Source of the DNA: Sorangium cellulosum
Lineage (GTDB): Bacteria; Myxococcota_A; Polyangia; Polyangiales; Polyangiaceae
Assembly (NCBI RefSeq): GCF_002950945.1
Contig: NZ_CP012673.1
Location: 6,137,001-6,201,000 of the forward strand
Length of the DNA: 64,000 bases
Reading direction: 5' to 3'
Part shown: piece by piece, positions 18,031 through 26,541 of the stretch
How the letters are laid out: every line of letters starts with the position of its first letter
How positions within the stretch are numbered: the stretch's first letter is position 1
Position numbers and translations under genes: made by a program
The notes under the pieces: generated by a model
The model's database searches: none
The model's input: only the letters and a program-made list of their open reading frames with translations
Told to the model about the DNA's origin: nothing

Positions 18031-18442
18031 GGCACTCTCGAGGGTCGCCAGAGCGGCGCCGCACGTCAAGCGACGGTTGAGGGCCGCCGCGCGGCGGGTT
18101 TCCCCGGTCACGATGCCAGTCTGCGCCGGTCGAGGTCTCCCACCCAGGATGTCGGCGGCTCGCCGCCCCGCGCTCCGCATGCGTGATCCGCGCGCACACA
18201 CGGCCCGCGAGATCGCGAGTCCGGCGCCGCGCCGCCCTCGCGCGGCGCGTTTCCCGGGCAAACCTCGTCGGCCCCCGCCGCCGCGCGCCCTCGCGGGTGC
18301 TCCCGGGGTCGCTCGCTCCGCCGCCGCGTGCGGGCTCTCCGGCCCGGGGGGGAGCGCGCCGCGGCCCGCGAGGCCGAAGCGCGCCTGCCCGAGCCGGTCG
18401 CGCTGGTCAAACCGGCGAATCCATGCTTGAAAGCTCGCCACC
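18031..18442. other. Divergent promoter region between the membrane kinase and the dihydrouridine synthase
   Basis: 412 bp of very GC-rich sequence with no supported gene. It must hold the promoters for both neighbours, but no clear -35/-10 pair could be picked out. Confidence 0.4.
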
Positions 18443-19429
18443 GTGCCGCTCTCGCCTGAAAGCTTCCGCGCGCTGTTCGCAAGCCGCCCCGTCGTCCTCG
18501 CGCCGATGGAGGACGTGACGGACGCCGTCTTCCGCCGCCTCTGCCGGGAGCTCGGCGCCGAGCTGTGCGTGACGGAGTTCGTCAACGTCGAGGGGCTGCT
18601 GCGCGGGTGCAAGACCGCGCGCCGCAAGCTCGCGCTCGCCGAGGGCGATCAGCCGACCGCCATCCAGATCTACGGCGCGAACCCGGAGCGGCTCGCGGAG
18701 GCCGCGCGCGTGGCCGAGGCGGCGGGGCCCGCGTTCCTCGACATCAACTGCGGCTGCTGGGTGCCGAAGATCGCGGGCCGCGGTGCGGGCGCGGGCTGGC
18801 TCCGCGATCCGGAGGCGATGGTGGCGATGGCCCGCCTCGTGGTGCGCACGGTGTCGCTCCCGGTGACGGTGAAGACGCGCATCGGCTGGGGGCCCGAGTC
18901 CCACATGCCGATCGTCGACCTCGCGCGGCGCCTCGAGGACGCCGGCGTCGCCGCGCTCACGATCCATTGCCGCACGGCCCAGATGGGGCACTCCGGCGCG
19001 GCCGACTGGAGCTGGGCCGCCCGCGCGCGCGAGGTCGTGTCCATCCCCGTGATCGTGAACGGCGACATCAAGATCGCCGACGACGCGGCCCGCGCCCTCC
19101 GCGAGACGGGCTGCGCCGGCGTGATGGTCGGCCGCGCCGCGATCGATCACCCCTGGATCTTCCGCGAGGCCCGGGCCCTGCTCGACCACGGCGTCCACCG
19201 CGCGCCGCCGTCGCCCGACGAGCGCCTCGCCCTCTGCCGCGCGCACCTCACCGCGAACGCCGCGGCCCGCGGCGAGCTGCACGGCGTGCGCGTGACCCGC
19301 CGCCACCTGAGCGGCTACCTGCGCGGCCTGCCCGGCGCCGGCGCCCTCCGGCGCGAGCTGCTCTTCTGCGACAGCCTGGACGGGTGCCTCGCCATCCTCG
19401 ACAGCGCCGCGCAGAAGCTCGCCGCGTGA
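18443..19429 (+). CDS. dus: tRNA-dihydrouridine synthase
   Basis: An FMN- and NADPH-dependent enzyme that reduces uridines in the tRNA D-loop. The 328 residues form the TIM barrel plus the helical tRNA-binding domain. VVLAPMEDVTDAVFRR is the flavin-site start of the family. The catalytic Cys lies in INCGCWVPKIAGRGAGAGWL, where most Dus enzymes have GCP, so the usual Pro after the Cys is Trp here. VTVKTRIGW holds the conserved Lys and Arg, and IHCRTAQ and VNGDIKIADDA the FMN phosphate site. Start is GTG at 18443 with no good ribosome site. Which position it modifies (DusA, B or C type) cannot be decided. Confidence 0.9.
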   Translation: MPLSPESFRALFASRPVVLAPMEDVTDAVFRRLCRELGAELCVTEFVNVEGLLRGCKTARRKLALAEGDQPTAIQIYGANPERLAEAARVAEAAGPAFLDINCGCWVPKIAGRGAGAGWLRDPEAMVAMARLVVRTVSLPVTVKTRIGWGPESHMPIVDLARRLEDAGVAALTIHCRTAQMGHSGAADWSWAARAREVVSIPVIVNGDIKIADDAARALRETGCAGVMVGRAAIDHPWIFREARALLDHGVHRAPPSPDERLALCRAHLTANAAARGELHGVRVTRRHLSGYLRGLPGAGALRRELLFCDSLDGCLAILDSAAQKLAA

Positions 19430-19445
19430 GGCCGCGGCCCGCCGG

Positions 19446-20954
19446 CTACATCCCGACCGGCGTCGCGTCGTCGACCGGCGCGGCCTCGCCGTTCTGCCGT
19501 TCGGCGCCGGGCGGCGCGCCCATCGGGTCGTGCGGCAGGCTCCCGCGGTGGGAGCGGAGCAGCACGTGCGGCGTCGCCAGGAGGAAGTTGGAGACGCGCG
19601 ACGTGTAGATGTCCGCCGAGCGCTCGATCTGCCGGGCGAGGTGGCTCTTGTCGTTCCCTGTCCGGAGCAGGAGCCCCCACCGCGGGTTCATCGCCTCGGC
19701 CGAGGCCTTCGCGAGCGGGGCGATCCGCGCGTCGAGGGCCGCGAGCTTGACCTTGAGCTCGTTCATCCTCGCCTGGATCTCGGCCTCGGTCGCGCCGACG
19801 ACGGGCCCGTACCCGGCGCGCATCCGCTGGAGCTCGAGCCGCAGCCGGGCGTAGATGCGCTCGACGTCCTCCTTCTCCCGCATCCAGAGATCGAGGCGCG
19901 CCTCGGCGCCCCGGGCCTCCTCGATCGCGAGGATCTCGTCCTCGAGCTCCCGGATGATGAGCGCCGTGCGCCACCTTAGGACGCTCTTCGACATGTGCAC
20001 GTCCCCGTAGATGTGGTCGCCGATGTAGAGGATCTCGTCGCCCGACAGCCGGAGGTGCTGCTCGACGAGCCCCGCGTTGCCGCCGAGGTAGTGCCCCCCT
20101 TCGCGCAGCCGCCCGACCGACGGGCGCAGGAGGCCGTCCTCCGTGACCACCTCGAAGAGCGGCGCGCGGCTCGAGAAGAACTCCGGCTTCCGCGCGGACA
20201 CGATGACCACGTCGAACAGGCCGCGCCACGTCATGCCGTCCGGCAGGAAGCGGTCGAAGGCATAACTCATCATCGCGCGTGTGTAGACCCACTCCGAGTT
20301 CGTGATCAGGACGAGCTTCTTCCCTGCCTGCTTCTGGTCGAGCAAGGTGAGCGGGATCTCCGGGTCGAGCAGCACGAACCGGTCCGGATCCGCGATGATC
20401 TCCGCCTTCAGCTGCCCTTCCATGTGCGTCGCGTCGAGGCGGTCCTTCACGCGGCCGTAGAGATCGCTGTAGCCGAGCACCTCGGGCAGCCGCCGCTGGT
20501 CGAGCAGGTCGACGAGCTTCGCGTACATGCAGCCTTCCGAGAGCGAGAACAGCGTGTTCAGGAAGACGTAGCGCCCGTCCGCGAGGTCGACGATCGTGCG
20601 CGCGTAGGTCGAGCGCTGGGTCTCGAAGTCGATCGGCTGCGTGCCGTGATAGGCCCGCTTCACGTAGCCAAACCGGTTCACCTTGAGCAGGTTGCCGAGC
20701 TCGGTGTCCAGGATGAGCCCCCGGATCACGAGATCCGGATCGAAGGTCAGCTCCCCGACCGGCCAGCCCTCGCTCTCCAGGAGATGCCGGAGGTGCTCAT
20801 AGGCCCGGCGCTCCCATGCTTCCACCCGGTAGTGGATCAGGGTGTAATCCATGTCGTACCCGATCGCCTTGATCGAGCGGAGGTTCAGCGTCCGGTTGCA
20901 GAAGATTCCCCGCTGCTTGGGCGGCGGAGCGGTGAGGCAATCCAGCTTGTCCAT
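19446..20954 (-). CDS. HAD-family purine 5'-nucleotidase
   Basis: A 502-residue cytosolic 5'-nucleotidase of the HAD-IG group (related to IMP/GMP-specific cN-II), which dephosphorylates purine mononucleotides. HAD motif I is DMDYTL, with the nucleophile Asp34 and Asp36. Motif II is LITNSEW and motif IV ILYIGDHIYGDVHMSK. The C-terminal 170 residues contain a charged coiled-coil region (LWMREKEDVERIYARLRLELQRM) typical of the bacterial members. I chose the ATG at 20954; an in-frame ATG 22 codons earlier is possible. It ends 17 nt from the convergent dus gene. The rsb genes upstream are separated by about 190 bp and may or may not be cotranscribed. Confidence 0.9.
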   Translation of the reverse strand: MDKLDCLTAPPPKQRGIFCNRTLNLRSIKAIGYDMDYTLIHYRVEAWERRAYEHLRHLLESEGWPVGELTFDPDLVIRGLILDTELGNLLKVNRFGYVKRAYHGTQPIDFETQRSTYARTIVDLADGRYVFLNTLFSLSEGCMYAKLVDLLDQRRLPEVLGYSDLYGRVKDRLDATHMEGQLKAEIIADPDRFVLLDPEIPLTLLDQKQAGKKLVLITNSEWVYTRAMMSYAFDRFLPDGMTWRGLFDVVIVSARKPEFFSSRAPLFEVVTEDGLLRPSVGRLREGGHYLGGNAGLVEQHLRLSGDEILYIGDHIYGDVHMSKSVLRWRTALIIRELEDEILAIEEARGAEARLDLWMREKEDVERIYARLRLELQRMRAGYGPVVGATEAEIQARMNELKVKLAALDARIAPLAKASAEAMNPRWGLLLRTGNDKSHLARQIERSADIYTSRVSNFLLATPHVLLRSHRGSLPHDPMGAPPGAERQNGEAAPVDDATPVGM

Positions 20955-21142
20955 GGGGTGTGTCCCGCAGGGCGGTCGTGAGGCATACCAGGGACCTCCG
21001 GCGTTGCCCACCGAGACCATCGCCGTCACCAGGCCGTGTCGACGGCGCGCCGGCGCAGCCACTTCCAGCGCCCGCGAGCGCCCGCGACGCACCGACCGCG
21101 CGCCCTCCGCGGCGCTCGCCCGGCCGCTCGCGCTCGCGTGGA

Positions 21143-21706
21143 TCAGCGGCGCCTGAGCCGGCTCTTCGCGCTCTGGCGCCGCTCGGGGCCCGTTGACTGC
21201 CGCGGAGAGCGCGCGGCCGGCGCCGCGCGTCGCGCATCGCTGCGGTCGTCCGCCTCCCATCCGTCGTCGTCGTCGTCCTCGTCGTCCTCGTCGTCGAAGA
21301 GGTCGTCGTCGTCGTCCTCGTCGTCCTCGTCGCGCGCCTCGGCCCGGCGCACCTCGAGCCCGAGCATCGTGAGCGCCTGCTCCAGCGTCAGCGCCGTCTT
21401 GACGGCCTCGAGCTCGACGCCCATCGCCTGGAGCGTCATCGCGATCTCCGGGCTCAGCCCCGACAGGATGGTCGGCGTGCCCATGAGCCGCGCCGCGGAG
21501 GCGAGGTTCGAGAGCACGGCGCACAGGTGGCTGTCCATGATCCAGACGGCCGTGAGATCGATGACCAGCCCCTTCGCTCCGCTCTCGTGGATGGCCCGCA
21601 AGACCTCGGTATTCAGCTGCTCCGCGAGGTCATCGGTCACGTCCCCCTGGATCGGCACCAGGATCCGGTCCCACAGGTTGATGATCGGAAGGCGCTTGAG
21701 CTCCAT
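21143..21706 (-). CDS. rsbS: RsbS-like STAS protein with acidic/basic tail
   Basis: A 187-residue stressosome scaffold protein. Residues 1-115 form a single STAS domain with LVIDLTAVWIMDSHLCAVL. Ser59 sits exactly at the position phosphorylated by RsbT in Bacillus RsbS. Residues 124-148 are almost only Asp and Glu, with a Leu-Phe in the middle, and the last 35 residues are Arg-rich. RsbS proteins normally end after the STAS domain, so the charged tail is an addition, perhaps for binding a nucleic acid or a basic partner. The tail is encoded by a GTC/GTCCTC repeat tract. The gene lies 7 nt after the phosphatase gene, in the order rsbT-rsbX-rsbS. Confidence 0.85.
   Translation of the reverse strand: MELKRLPIINLWDRILVPIQGDVTDDLAEQLNTEVLRAIHESGAKGLVIDLTAVWIMDSHLCAVLSNLASAARLMGTPTILSGLSPEIAMTLQAMGVELEAVKTALTLEQALTMLGLEVRRAEARDEDDEDDDDDLFDDEDDEDDDDDGWEADDRSDARRAAPAARSPRQSTGPERRQSAKSRLRRR
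21254..21336 (-). repeat. Trinucleotide tract encoding the RsbS acidic tail
   Basis: A run of CGTC/CGTCCTC on the plus strand, interrupted once by GAAGAG, encodes about 25 consecutive Asp and Glu residues. Such tracts can gain or lose codons by slippage without shifting the frame. Confidence 0.6.
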
Positions 21707-21713
21707 GGTCGTC

Positions 21714-22280
21714 CTAAGGTTCGATGTCGGCGATCAAGACAGTCGCGTCGCCGTGCGAGCGCCGGTGTCGGCTCATGAGGGCGCGGCAGGCCTCCGCGGC
21801 CTTCATTCCACGAAACAGCGAGAGATCGAAGCGGGGCGAGACCCCGTCGGAGAAGACGACGAGCCGGTCGCCCGGCGCGAGCTGCGCGTCGAAGATCCGG
21901 GCCTTCCCGAGCGACGCGCCGAGGATCCCGGGGCTCTGCAGCCACTGGAGGCGCGTCCCGTGGGTCATCAGATCAACGTTGCCGATGCAGCAGCCCTGGA
22001 GCCGCCCGGCGCGGAAGCGGCAGATCATGCCGGCGGCGCCGCGGGTCCCGCGGAGGCGCGCGTGGAGGCGGTCCACGACGGCGCGGACGTCGTCGCCCTC
22101 CGAGGCGTCGCCGAGCGCCGCCACCGCGACGTCCGCCGTCTCGGCCGCGCGCTCGCCGTGCCCCAGCGCGTCGATCACCGCGAAGAGCCACCCGTCCGCG
22201 CCGGCGCGCACGAACACGGCATCGCCGCTGACGCGCTCTCCCTCCTTCGGCACGATCACGTACTCGATGGCAAGCTTCAC
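21714..22280 (-). CDS. rsbX: RsbX-like SpoIIE/PP2C phosphatase
   Basis: A 188-residue single-domain PP2C/SpoIIE phosphatase, close in size to RsbX, which dephosphorylates RsbR and RsbS and resets the stressosome. The metal-binding Asp residues are in GWLFAVIDALGHGERA and RLVVFSDGVSPRFD, and GDAVFV and ATVLIADI complete the pattern. There is no sensory domain. Its ATG overlaps the rsbT stop (ATGA), and it ends 7 nt before rsbS, so the three are one operon. RsbU is excluded because it carries an N-terminal domain. Confidence 0.87.
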   Translation of the reverse strand: MKLAIEYVIVPKEGERVSGDAVFVRAGADGWLFAVIDALGHGERAAETADVAVAALGDASEGDDVRAVVDRLHARLRGTRGAAGMICRFRAGRLQGCCIGNVDLMTHGTRLQWLQSPGILGASLGKARIFDAQLAPGDRLVVFSDGVSPRFDLSLFRGMKAAEACRALMSRHRRSHGDATVLIADIEP

Positions 22281-22906
22281 AGGTGGACCTCGATCTCCAC
22301 CCGCGTGCCCTTCGGTCCCGAGTCGATCTGGAAGCGGTCGGCGAGCCGCTTGACGCCGATCAGGCCGCGGCCCATTCCGGTCTTGCTTTTGTAACGCCCG
22401 GCGAGGATCTCCTGCAGGTTCTGGATGCCGGCCCCCTCGTCCACAGCGACGATGACGAAGCGGACCGGGCTATCGCGCTGCACGGCGATCTCGATCGTCC
22501 CGCCGGGCGTATAATGAACGATGTTCCGGGCGAGCTCGCTGACGATGGTTGCGACCTTGTGCGACGTGAAGCTCTTTGCCCCGGCCGCGTCGCAAACGGC
22601 CTTCGCGCTCAGGCGCGCCTCGCTGATGTCCGCCTCCACGTTGATCGGCATGACCTTCGAGCGGCGCGACGGCCGGTCGCCGCCGATGGCGGAAATTTCC
22701 GCCTTGAGCCGCCCGAGGCGCGACGGATCGACATAGAGACGGGCGCGGCGCTCGATGCTGGGAATGATGTCCGGCAGATCCTCGAGCGAGAACTTCTCCG
22801 GCTGGATCTCGGCCTCCCGCATGGCCCGGAGCAGGACTCCCTCTGCGTTCATCGCCGAGAGATAGCCGAGCAGGACGTTCAGAATCTGTTCGTGCGCAGG
22901 AGTCAT
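22277..22906 (-). CDS. rsbT: RsbT-like anti-sigma-type Ser/Thr kinase with N-terminal extension
   Basis: A 209-residue GHKL kinase. Residues 90-209 match RsbT, which phosphorylates RsbR and RsbS: N-box VSELARNIVHYTPGG, G1 VDEGAGIQNL, G2 TGMGRGLIGVKRLADRF and the terminal GTRVEIEV. RsbT is usually about 130 residues. Here an extra N-terminal part of about 85 residues (QILNVLLGYLSAMNAEGVL, then LEDLPDIIPSIERRARLYV) precedes it; I do not recognise that domain. It is the first gene of the rsbT-rsbX-rsbS unit, overlapping rsbX by four bases. The RsbR-like partner is about 9 kb away at 11813-12952. Confidence 0.87.
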   Translation of the reverse strand: MTPAHEQILNVLLGYLSAMNAEGVLLRAMREAEIQPEKFSLEDLPDIIPSIERRARLYVDPSRLGRLKAEISAIGGDRPSRRSKVMPINVEADISEARLSAKAVCDAAGAKSFTSHKVATIVSELARNIVHYTPGGTIEIAVQRDSPVRFVIVAVDEGAGIQNLQEILAGRYKSKTGMGRGLIGVKRLADRFQIDSGPKGTRVEIEVHL

Positions 22907-23286
22907 CCGGGAAGAGCCTGGAAGGGCAGGTTACCGGGGCCCCGTCCCCGCGTCGAGTGCGCGACGAAGGGCGCCGCCGGGTTCGCCAGCCAACACGCTC
23001 CAGGCGCTCGGCCTCGACCGGATGTAGGGTGCGCGGCGCGGGTCGGTTTCACGTGCACCCACGCTTGCCGTCGCTCGCTGGCGCTTGCCGACACCCGCCG
23101 ACGTTTGCCATGCGCTCTCGCGATGTGCCGCGCCGCCGGACGCTGCGAGCGGCCACGCCCGCGGCCGGCTCGTCAACGTCCGTCGTCAGCTCCTGCGCTC
23201 GCCAGCTCCAGTGCCGTGAGCCCCCACGCTCGTCAGCCCCCGATCGAGGCAACGCTCATGCCGAGATGACAGGCTCTGGAGGGTGC
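22907..23286. other. Intergenic region upstream of the rsb operon
   Basis: 380 bp between the H1-like gene and rsbT, both on the minus strand. It should contain the rsbT promoter. No gene, clear promoter or strong repeat was recognised. Confidence 0.4.
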
Positions 23287-23964
23287 TCAGGTCGGGTAGT
23301 ACGACGTCTGACCCTGGTCCTGTTCCTCGGTGATCTTGTTTTCTGCAAGAAGCTGCTTGATCGGCTCCTGGAGCTCCGTTGCGGGCGTGCCCATCGCCAG
23401 CGCAAGCTCCTCGATCCCCTGCCCTGGCTCGATCTCCACGTGGGCGAGCAGCGCGTCGGCGATCTCGTTCCCGTAGGCCACGGCAGGTTGTCCCTCCGGC
23501 CTGGCCGCTGCAGCCACCTTGGCCATTGCTGCCGGCTCGGGCGCTTTCTCACCTGCCGTGTCGACGGGCTGCCGGGCGCTCGCCGCCTTCGCCTTCGGCG
23601 CGCGGGACGCTGGCGCGCGGGACGCTGGCGCCGGAAGCGCTGCGCCCTTGCCGCCCCGCGGGGCGGCCGCCTTCTTCCGCGAGGTGCCGCGCGCCGGTTT
23701 GCCGCGCGCAGGGCGGGCCGGCGCGCCGCGGGCGGGCGCGGTCGGCGCCGCGGCGCGGCTCGGCGCCGGCGCGCTCGCGCGCTTGCGGCCCGGCTTCGTG
23801 GGAGTCTTCGCCGGCTCAGGCAGACTCCCCGCGGCACCGATGTCGACTTGCAGGTGCCGCCCGACCGTCCGGAGAACGTCCTTACGGGCCAGCGCTCTCA
23901 TGCCCTCCAGGAAGTCGGCCACCAGAGCGCGAATCTCATTCTCGATCTCGACATCGGATATCAC
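23287..23964 (-). CDS. Protein with histone-H1-like linker and winged-helix-like C-terminus
   Basis: A 225-residue protein of unknown function in three parts. Residues 1-45 are a helical segment (EIENEIRALVADFLEGMRALARKDVLRTVG). Residues 46-150 are an Ala/Pro/Lys/Arg-rich low-complexity region with KPGRKRASAP, RGKPARGTSRKKAA and repeated (P)ASRAP, like the tails of bacterial histone-H1-like proteins. Residues 160-225 look like a winged helix (GIEELALAMGTPATELQEPIKQLLAENKI). Overall it is probably a DNA-binding or nucleoid protein, perhaps with the C-terminal domain giving specificity. Myxobacteria often carry such KR/AP-rich fusions. The start is the ATG at 23964. The small winged-helix protein upstream may be related. 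Confidence 0.75.
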   Translation of the reverse strand: MISDVEIENEIRALVADFLEGMRALARKDVLRTVGRHLQVDIGAAGSLPEPAKTPTKPGRKRASAPAPSRAAAPTAPARGAPARPARGKPARGTSRKKAAAPRGGKGAALPAPASRAPASRAPKAKAASARQPVDTAGEKAPEPAAMAKVAAAARPEGQPAVAYGNEIADALLAHVEIEPGQGIEELALAMGTPATELQEPIKQLLAENKITEEQDQGQTSYYPT

Positions 23965-24324
23965 GCTGCCGCCGTCTCATGAATGGCCGGGAATGTCAAT
24001 GTATTCCATGCGCTGCGACCCGCGCTCTGCGGGAAACCCCGCACGTCGGCGCCTTCCGCGGGGCCCATGCCCGGGCGCTTGATCTCGCCGAGCCGCCGAG
24101 CCTGCCCGGGGACGCTGGGGGCGCAGCACGAGTGTGCCGCTCCACGCCACGAAATACGGCAAGGCGTGCAGCGCATCCACCCATCATCTCGCGCCCATCT
24201 ATACAACCGGCCGCAGGCGCCCAACCGGCCGCAGGCGCCCCACCCGCCGCGGGCGCCCCACCCGCCGCGGGCGCCGGCCGGCAGAGGTCGACTCGCGGCC
24301 GCGCCCGGGCGTGTCCAGCGCTGC
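23965..24324. other. Intergenic region with GC-rich tandem repeat
   Basis: 360 bp with no supported gene, apart from the 18-bp tandem repeat at 24207-24275. The promoter of the H1-like gene should lie in the part nearest 23965. Confidence 0.4.
24207..24275. repeat. 18-bp tandem repeat, 3.8 copies
   Basis: Units of 18 bp start at 24207, 24225, 24243 and 24261 (CCGGCCGCAGGCGCCCAA and variants). The first two copies and the last two form sub-families, so the array grew by pairwise duplication. Confidence 0.75.
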
Positions 24325-24597
24325 TCAAGCGGCCTTGACGGAGCGGAGCGGCGCGCGGCGCAGCGGGCGGAGCGGCGCCGCCGCAAAGGCCGCGCCGAGC
24401 GCAAGCCCCCGGAGCGTCAGCCGCATCCGGAGGGCGTCGAGGCAGCCCTCCCGGTGCAGGGCGGAGATCGCCCGGCGGACGTCGGTCCGCCGCACCGCCA
24501 GGGCCGTGGTCAAGCTCTCGAGGGTCACGATCGCACCCTCGCTCTGGAGGGCATAGAGCGTCCGGAGAAGATGAGGAACGAGGTCTTTCGAGGTCAT
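24325..24597 (-). CDS. Small winged-helix DNA-binding-like protein
   Basis: A 90-residue protein starting at ATG 24597. Residues 1-60 fit a winged helix: LVPHLLRTLYALQSEGAIVTLESLTTAL is followed by a probable recognition helix (RRTDVRRAISALHREG) and a strand pair (CLDALRMRLTLRGLALG). The C-terminus is Ala/Arg-rich. It could bind DNA or act as a partner of the similar domain in the H1-like protein about 360 bp downstream on the same strand. An in-frame GTG three codons upstream (24606) is an alternative start. No specific family is recognised. Confidence 0.65.
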   Translation of the reverse strand: MTSKDLVPHLLRTLYALQSEGAIVTLESLTTALAVRRTDVRRAISALHREGCLDALRMRLTLRGLALGAAFAAAPLRPLRRAPLRSVKAA

Positions 24598-24729
24598 GAA
24601 GCCCACCCTACCCCGTGAGCTGAACGGCCGTACAGTTTGTGGCGACGATTTCTCCGGCGTGTGGGTCGTACGGATGAGGAGCGCTGATCCCGCCCCGGCA
24701 GCGGCGCTCGTCTATGGTAGGTCCCGCTC

Positions 24730-25470
24730 GTGCGCGCCCACGCCTCGCCTCCTCAAGCCGTGATCCTCGCCGGCGGGCTCGGGACCCGGATGCGCCCGTG
24801 GACGGAGCACACGCCGAAGTTCCTGCTCCCCGTCGCCGGCAGGCCGTTCGGGGCGTGGCTGCTCGAGCGGCTCGCCGCCGCGGGCTTCGGCGAGGTGGTC
24901 CTGTGTGTCGGCCACCTCGGCGACGCCATCCGGGGCGCCATGGGCGATCGGTTCGCGGGGCTGCCGCTCCGATACGTCGACGACGGCCCCCGCCTGCTCG
25001 GCACGGCGGGCGCGTTGCGCCGGGCGTTGCCCTGCCTTTCGCCGGTGTTCCTCATGACCTACGGCGACTCCTATCTCCCGTTCGACTACCTGGCCCCGCT
25101 CCGGGATCTCGCCGCGCACCCCGCCGCGCTCGGCACGATGGCCGTGTATCGGAACGAGGGCCGGTTCGACGCGTCGAACACCGCGGTCTCGGGCGATCTC
25201 GTGGCGCGTTACGAGAAGCGGCGCGCGGAGGACCCGCCCGGCGCGGGCCTCGACCACATCGATTACGGCGCGACCGCCCTCCGCCGCGAGGTCGTCGAGG
25301 CGCTGCCCGCGGACACGCCGATCGGCTTCGAGGAGGTGCAGCGCGACCTCGCGTCGCGCGGCCGCCTGCGCGCCCTCGCGGCCGCCGAGCGGTTCTACGA
25401 GATCGGCTCCGAGCAGGGCCTCCGCGCGCTCGAGGCCGCCCTCGCGGCCGCGGCGGAGGGCCGGGCGTGA
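24730..25470 (+). CDS. hddC: Heptose-1-phosphate guanylyltransferase-like nucleotidyltransferase
   Basis: A sugar-phosphate nucleotidyltransferase of 246 residues that would activate D-glycero-alpha-D-manno-heptose 1-phosphate with GTP. AVILAGGLGTRMRPWTEHTPKFLLPVAGRP is the nucleotide-binding signature, with the catalytic Arg and Lys. LLGTAGALRRAL binds the base, and MTYGDSYLPFDY holds the metal Asp. The length fits HddC rather than the longer glucose-1-phosphate enzymes. Start is GTG at 24730; TATGGT lies 11 nt upstream and no ribosome site is seen. The stop overlaps hddA (GTGA). The specific substrate is inferred from the complete heptose cassette around it. Confidence 0.85.
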   Translation: MRAHASPPQAVILAGGLGTRMRPWTEHTPKFLLPVAGRPFGAWLLERLAAAGFGEVVLCVGHLGDAIRGAMGDRFAGLPLRYVDDGPRLLGTAGALRRALPCLSPVFLMTYGDSYLPFDYLAPLRDLAAHPAALGTMAVYRNEGRFDASNTAVSGDLVARYEKRRAEDPPGAGLDHIDYGATALRREVVEALPADTPIGFEEVQRDLASRGRLRALAAAERFYEIGSEQGLRALEAALAAAAEGRA

Positions 25471-26462
25471 TCGTCTCTCGCGCCCCGGTCCGCTTCTCGC
25501 TCGGCGGCGGCGGCACCGATCTGCCCGCCTACTCCGGGCGCTTCGGCGGCTACCTCGTGTCGGCCGCCATCGACAAGTACATCTACGTGACCGCCAACAA
25601 GCGGTTCCATCGCGACATCCGCCTCGCCTACTCGAAGACCGAGATCGTCCCCTCGGTCGACAGGATCGAGCACCCGATCTTCCGGGAGGCGCTCCGGATG
25701 GTGGGAATCGAGCACTCGATCGAGCTCACGAGCGTCGCGGATCTGCCCGCGAACTCCGGCCTGGGCTCGTCGAGCTCGTTCACGGTCGCGCTCCTCAACG
25801 CCCTGCACACGTACCGGCGCGACTTCGTGTCCTCCGAGCAGCTCGCCCGCGAGGCGTGCGCCATCGAGATCGAGCGCCTCGGAGAGCCGATCGGCAAGCA
25901 GGACCAGTACATCGCGGCCTACGGCAACATCACGGCGTTCATGTTCTCGCCGGACGGCTCGGTCCACGTCGAGCCCGTGCCGGTCCGCGACGAGGTGATG
26001 GACGAGCTCGAGAGCAACCTGCTCATCGTGTGGAGCGGCATCGAGCGCCCGGCCAGGGTCGTGCTCTCCGAGCAGGGGCGGCGGCTCCAGGACCTCGAGC
26101 CCGACGTGGTCGAGCGGATGCACCGCATCAAGGAGATCGGCCGCGACGTGTACCGCATCCTCGTCACGGGCAAGCTCGACGACTACGGCGAGCTCTTGCA
26201 CGCCCACTGGATCCAGAAGCGTAAGCTCGCCTCCAAGATGACCGACGATGTCCTCGACGAGATCTACGAGATCGCGCGGGGCGCCGGGGCGCTCGGCGGC
26301 AAGCTCATGGGGGCGGGCGGCGGCGGCTTCTTCATGTTCTACGTCCGACCCGCGGAGAAGCGCCGCGTGCTGGAGGCGCTCGCCGCGAGGGGCCTGCGCG
26401 TGCTGCGCTTCCGCTTCGACCTCGACGGCGCGCGCATCGTCGCGAACCTGCACCGCTCCTGA
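25467..26462 (+). CDS. hddA: D-glycero-alpha-D-manno-heptose 7-phosphate kinase
   Basis: A GHMP-family kinase of 331 residues that phosphorylates sedoheptulose-derived heptose 7-phosphate at C1. VIVSRAPVRFSLGGGGTDLPAY is the HddA-type start. The ATP loop is LPANSGLGSSSSFTVALL near residues 92-109, and the C-terminal GGKLMGAGGGGFFMFYV closes the active site. GTG at 25467 overlaps the hddC stop (GTGA), so the two are translationally coupled. The gene order with gmhA and gmhB downstream supports the GDP-heptose pathway over other GHMP kinases such as fucokinase. Confidence 0.9.
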   Translation: MIVSRAPVRFSLGGGGTDLPAYSGRFGGYLVSAAIDKYIYVTANKRFHRDIRLAYSKTEIVPSVDRIEHPIFREALRMVGIEHSIELTSVADLPANSGLGSSSSFTVALLNALHTYRRDFVSSEQLAREACAIEIERLGEPIGKQDQYIAAYGNITAFMFSPDGSVHVEPVPVRDEVMDELESNLLIVWSGIERPARVVLSEQGRRLQDLEPDVVERMHRIKEIGRDVYRILVTGKLDDYGELLHAHWIQKRKLASKMTDDVLDEIYEIARGAGALGGKLMGAGGGGFFMFYVRPAEKRRVLEALAARGLRVLRFRFDLDGARIVANLHRS

Positions 26463-26541
26463 CGGCCGCGCGCGCTCACGGCCCGCGGCAATCCGCCACG
26501 CCGCCGCGTGTCCTCGCTGGGCATTCCGGGGCGACTCTGGC

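Noticed and set aside
18760..18790. Dus enzyme inactive because of GCW in place of GCP
   Set aside because: The catalytic Cys itself is present and the rest of the FMN site is intact, so inactivity is not supported.
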